In this document: positions 7,031 to 7,235 of the stretch, one piece after another | How the letters are laid out: each line of letters opens with the position of its first letter | Numbering within the stretch: the first letter of the stretch is position 1 | Assembly (NCBI GenBank): GCA_902766185.1 | Contig: CACXCQ010000181.1 | Span: 1 to 7,235 of the forward strand | Reading direction: 5' to 3' | Length of the DNA stretch: 7,235 bases | Source: an uncultured Eubacteriales bacterium | Lineage (GTDB): Bacteria; Bacillota; Clostridia; Peptostreptococcales; Anaerovoracaceae | The notes under the pieces: model-generated | Told to the model about the DNA's origin: nothing | The model's input: only the letters and a program-made list of their open reading frames with translations | Databases searched by the model: none | Made by a program: the position numbers and the translations under genes

Positions 7031-7078
7031 AAGGGCCGCTGCCCCAGACGATCAAAAGTCTGGGCAGCGGCCCTTTTT
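7031..7078 (+). terminator. Intrinsic terminator after the PBP1A gene
   Basis: The left arm (7031-7049, AAGGGCCGCTGC then CCCAGAC) pairs with the right arm (7058-7075, GTCTGGGCAGCGGCCCTT). The stem is about 18 bp with one bulged C and an 8-base loop. A run of five T (7074-7078) follows the GC-rich stem. It lies 20 bases after the stop codon. Confidence 0.9.
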
Positions 7079-7163
7079 CGATGCCCGGACAGAAGCCGGT
7101 TTTCGATGCCTCCGCAGCCCTGCGCCTGTCCGCGGGACAGTACCCCCTTCTCCTGCCTTTGCG

Positions 7164-7216
7164 CATAGAAAAAAGGCTGTTGCCCGACGCATTGTCAGGC
7201 AGCAGCCTCTTCTATG
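7164..7216 (-). terminator. Hairpin terminator for a convergent gene entering from the right
   Basis: AGGCTGTTGCC (7174-7184) pairs with GGCAGCAGCCT (7198-7208) through one G-U pair. The flanking CATAGAA (7164-7170) and TTCTATG (7210-7216) extend the pairing. On the minus strand the stem is followed by six T (7174-7169), so it best serves a minus-strand gene whose 3' end lies in the last few bases or beyond the window. It may also back up termination on the plus strand, though the T-run there is poor. Confidence 0.7.
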
Positions 7217-7235
7217 ATCAGATTCTATTGTAGGA

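Noticed and set aside
7079..7163. An 11-base direct repeat, TTTTCGATGCC, at 7075-7085 and 7100-7110 between the two terminators.
   Set aside because: It is too short for a claim; the first copy overlaps the terminator T-run. Nothing else is seen in this 85-base stretch.
1..7235. CRISPR arrays, tRNA or rRNA genes, riboswitches, toxin-antitoxin pairs.
   Set aside because: No regularly spaced repeats, cloverleaf, rRNA segment or conserved riboswitch core was found on either strand.

Overview
The window looks like chromosomal DNA of a Gram-positive, Clostridia-type Firmicute (Lachnospiraceae or Oscillospiraceae-like). This rests on the style of the two complete genes: a class A penicillin-binding protein with a long charged cytoplasmic leader and a Thr/Pro/Lys tail, and a full three-part ComEC, both GC-rich. 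It also rests on sigma-A-type promoters and AGGAGG-type ribosome binding sites. No species can be assigned from the sequence.

Layout. Bases 1 to about 784 are visibly lower in GC. They carry, on the minus strand, a gene fragment without a start that runs off the left edge. A second minus-strand reading frame, with a near-perfect ribosome binding site, starts inside the fragment at 227 and also runs off the edge. This looks like accessory DNA (phage or conjugative-element type), but I do not recognise the family. Bases 785-1065 form a compact element bounded by 61-base imperfect terminal inverted repeats (40 of 61 positions paired, no gaps). It lies exactly between the truncated gene and the 3' end of comEC, and its right arm supplies the last residues and stop codon of the ComEC reading frame.

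Bases 971-3595 (minus) encode ComEC, the DNA-uptake channel, with intact channel and metallo-hydrolase motifs. The 181-bp divergent intergenic region holds a TTGACA-N17-TAGAAT promoter for comEC on the minus strand and an extended -10 promoter for the plus-strand gene. Bases 3777-7010 (plus) encode a 1077-residue bifunctional peptidoglycan synthase that starts at a TTG codon. A strong intrinsic terminator follows at 7031-7078. A second hairpin at 7164-7216 is oriented to end a convergent gene entering from the right.

The two complete genes share only a divergent promoter region; one acts in DNA uptake and the other in wall synthesis, and nothing in the sequence ties them to one pathway. The least ordinary part is the left kilobase: a small inverted-repeat element that truncates one gene and extends another.
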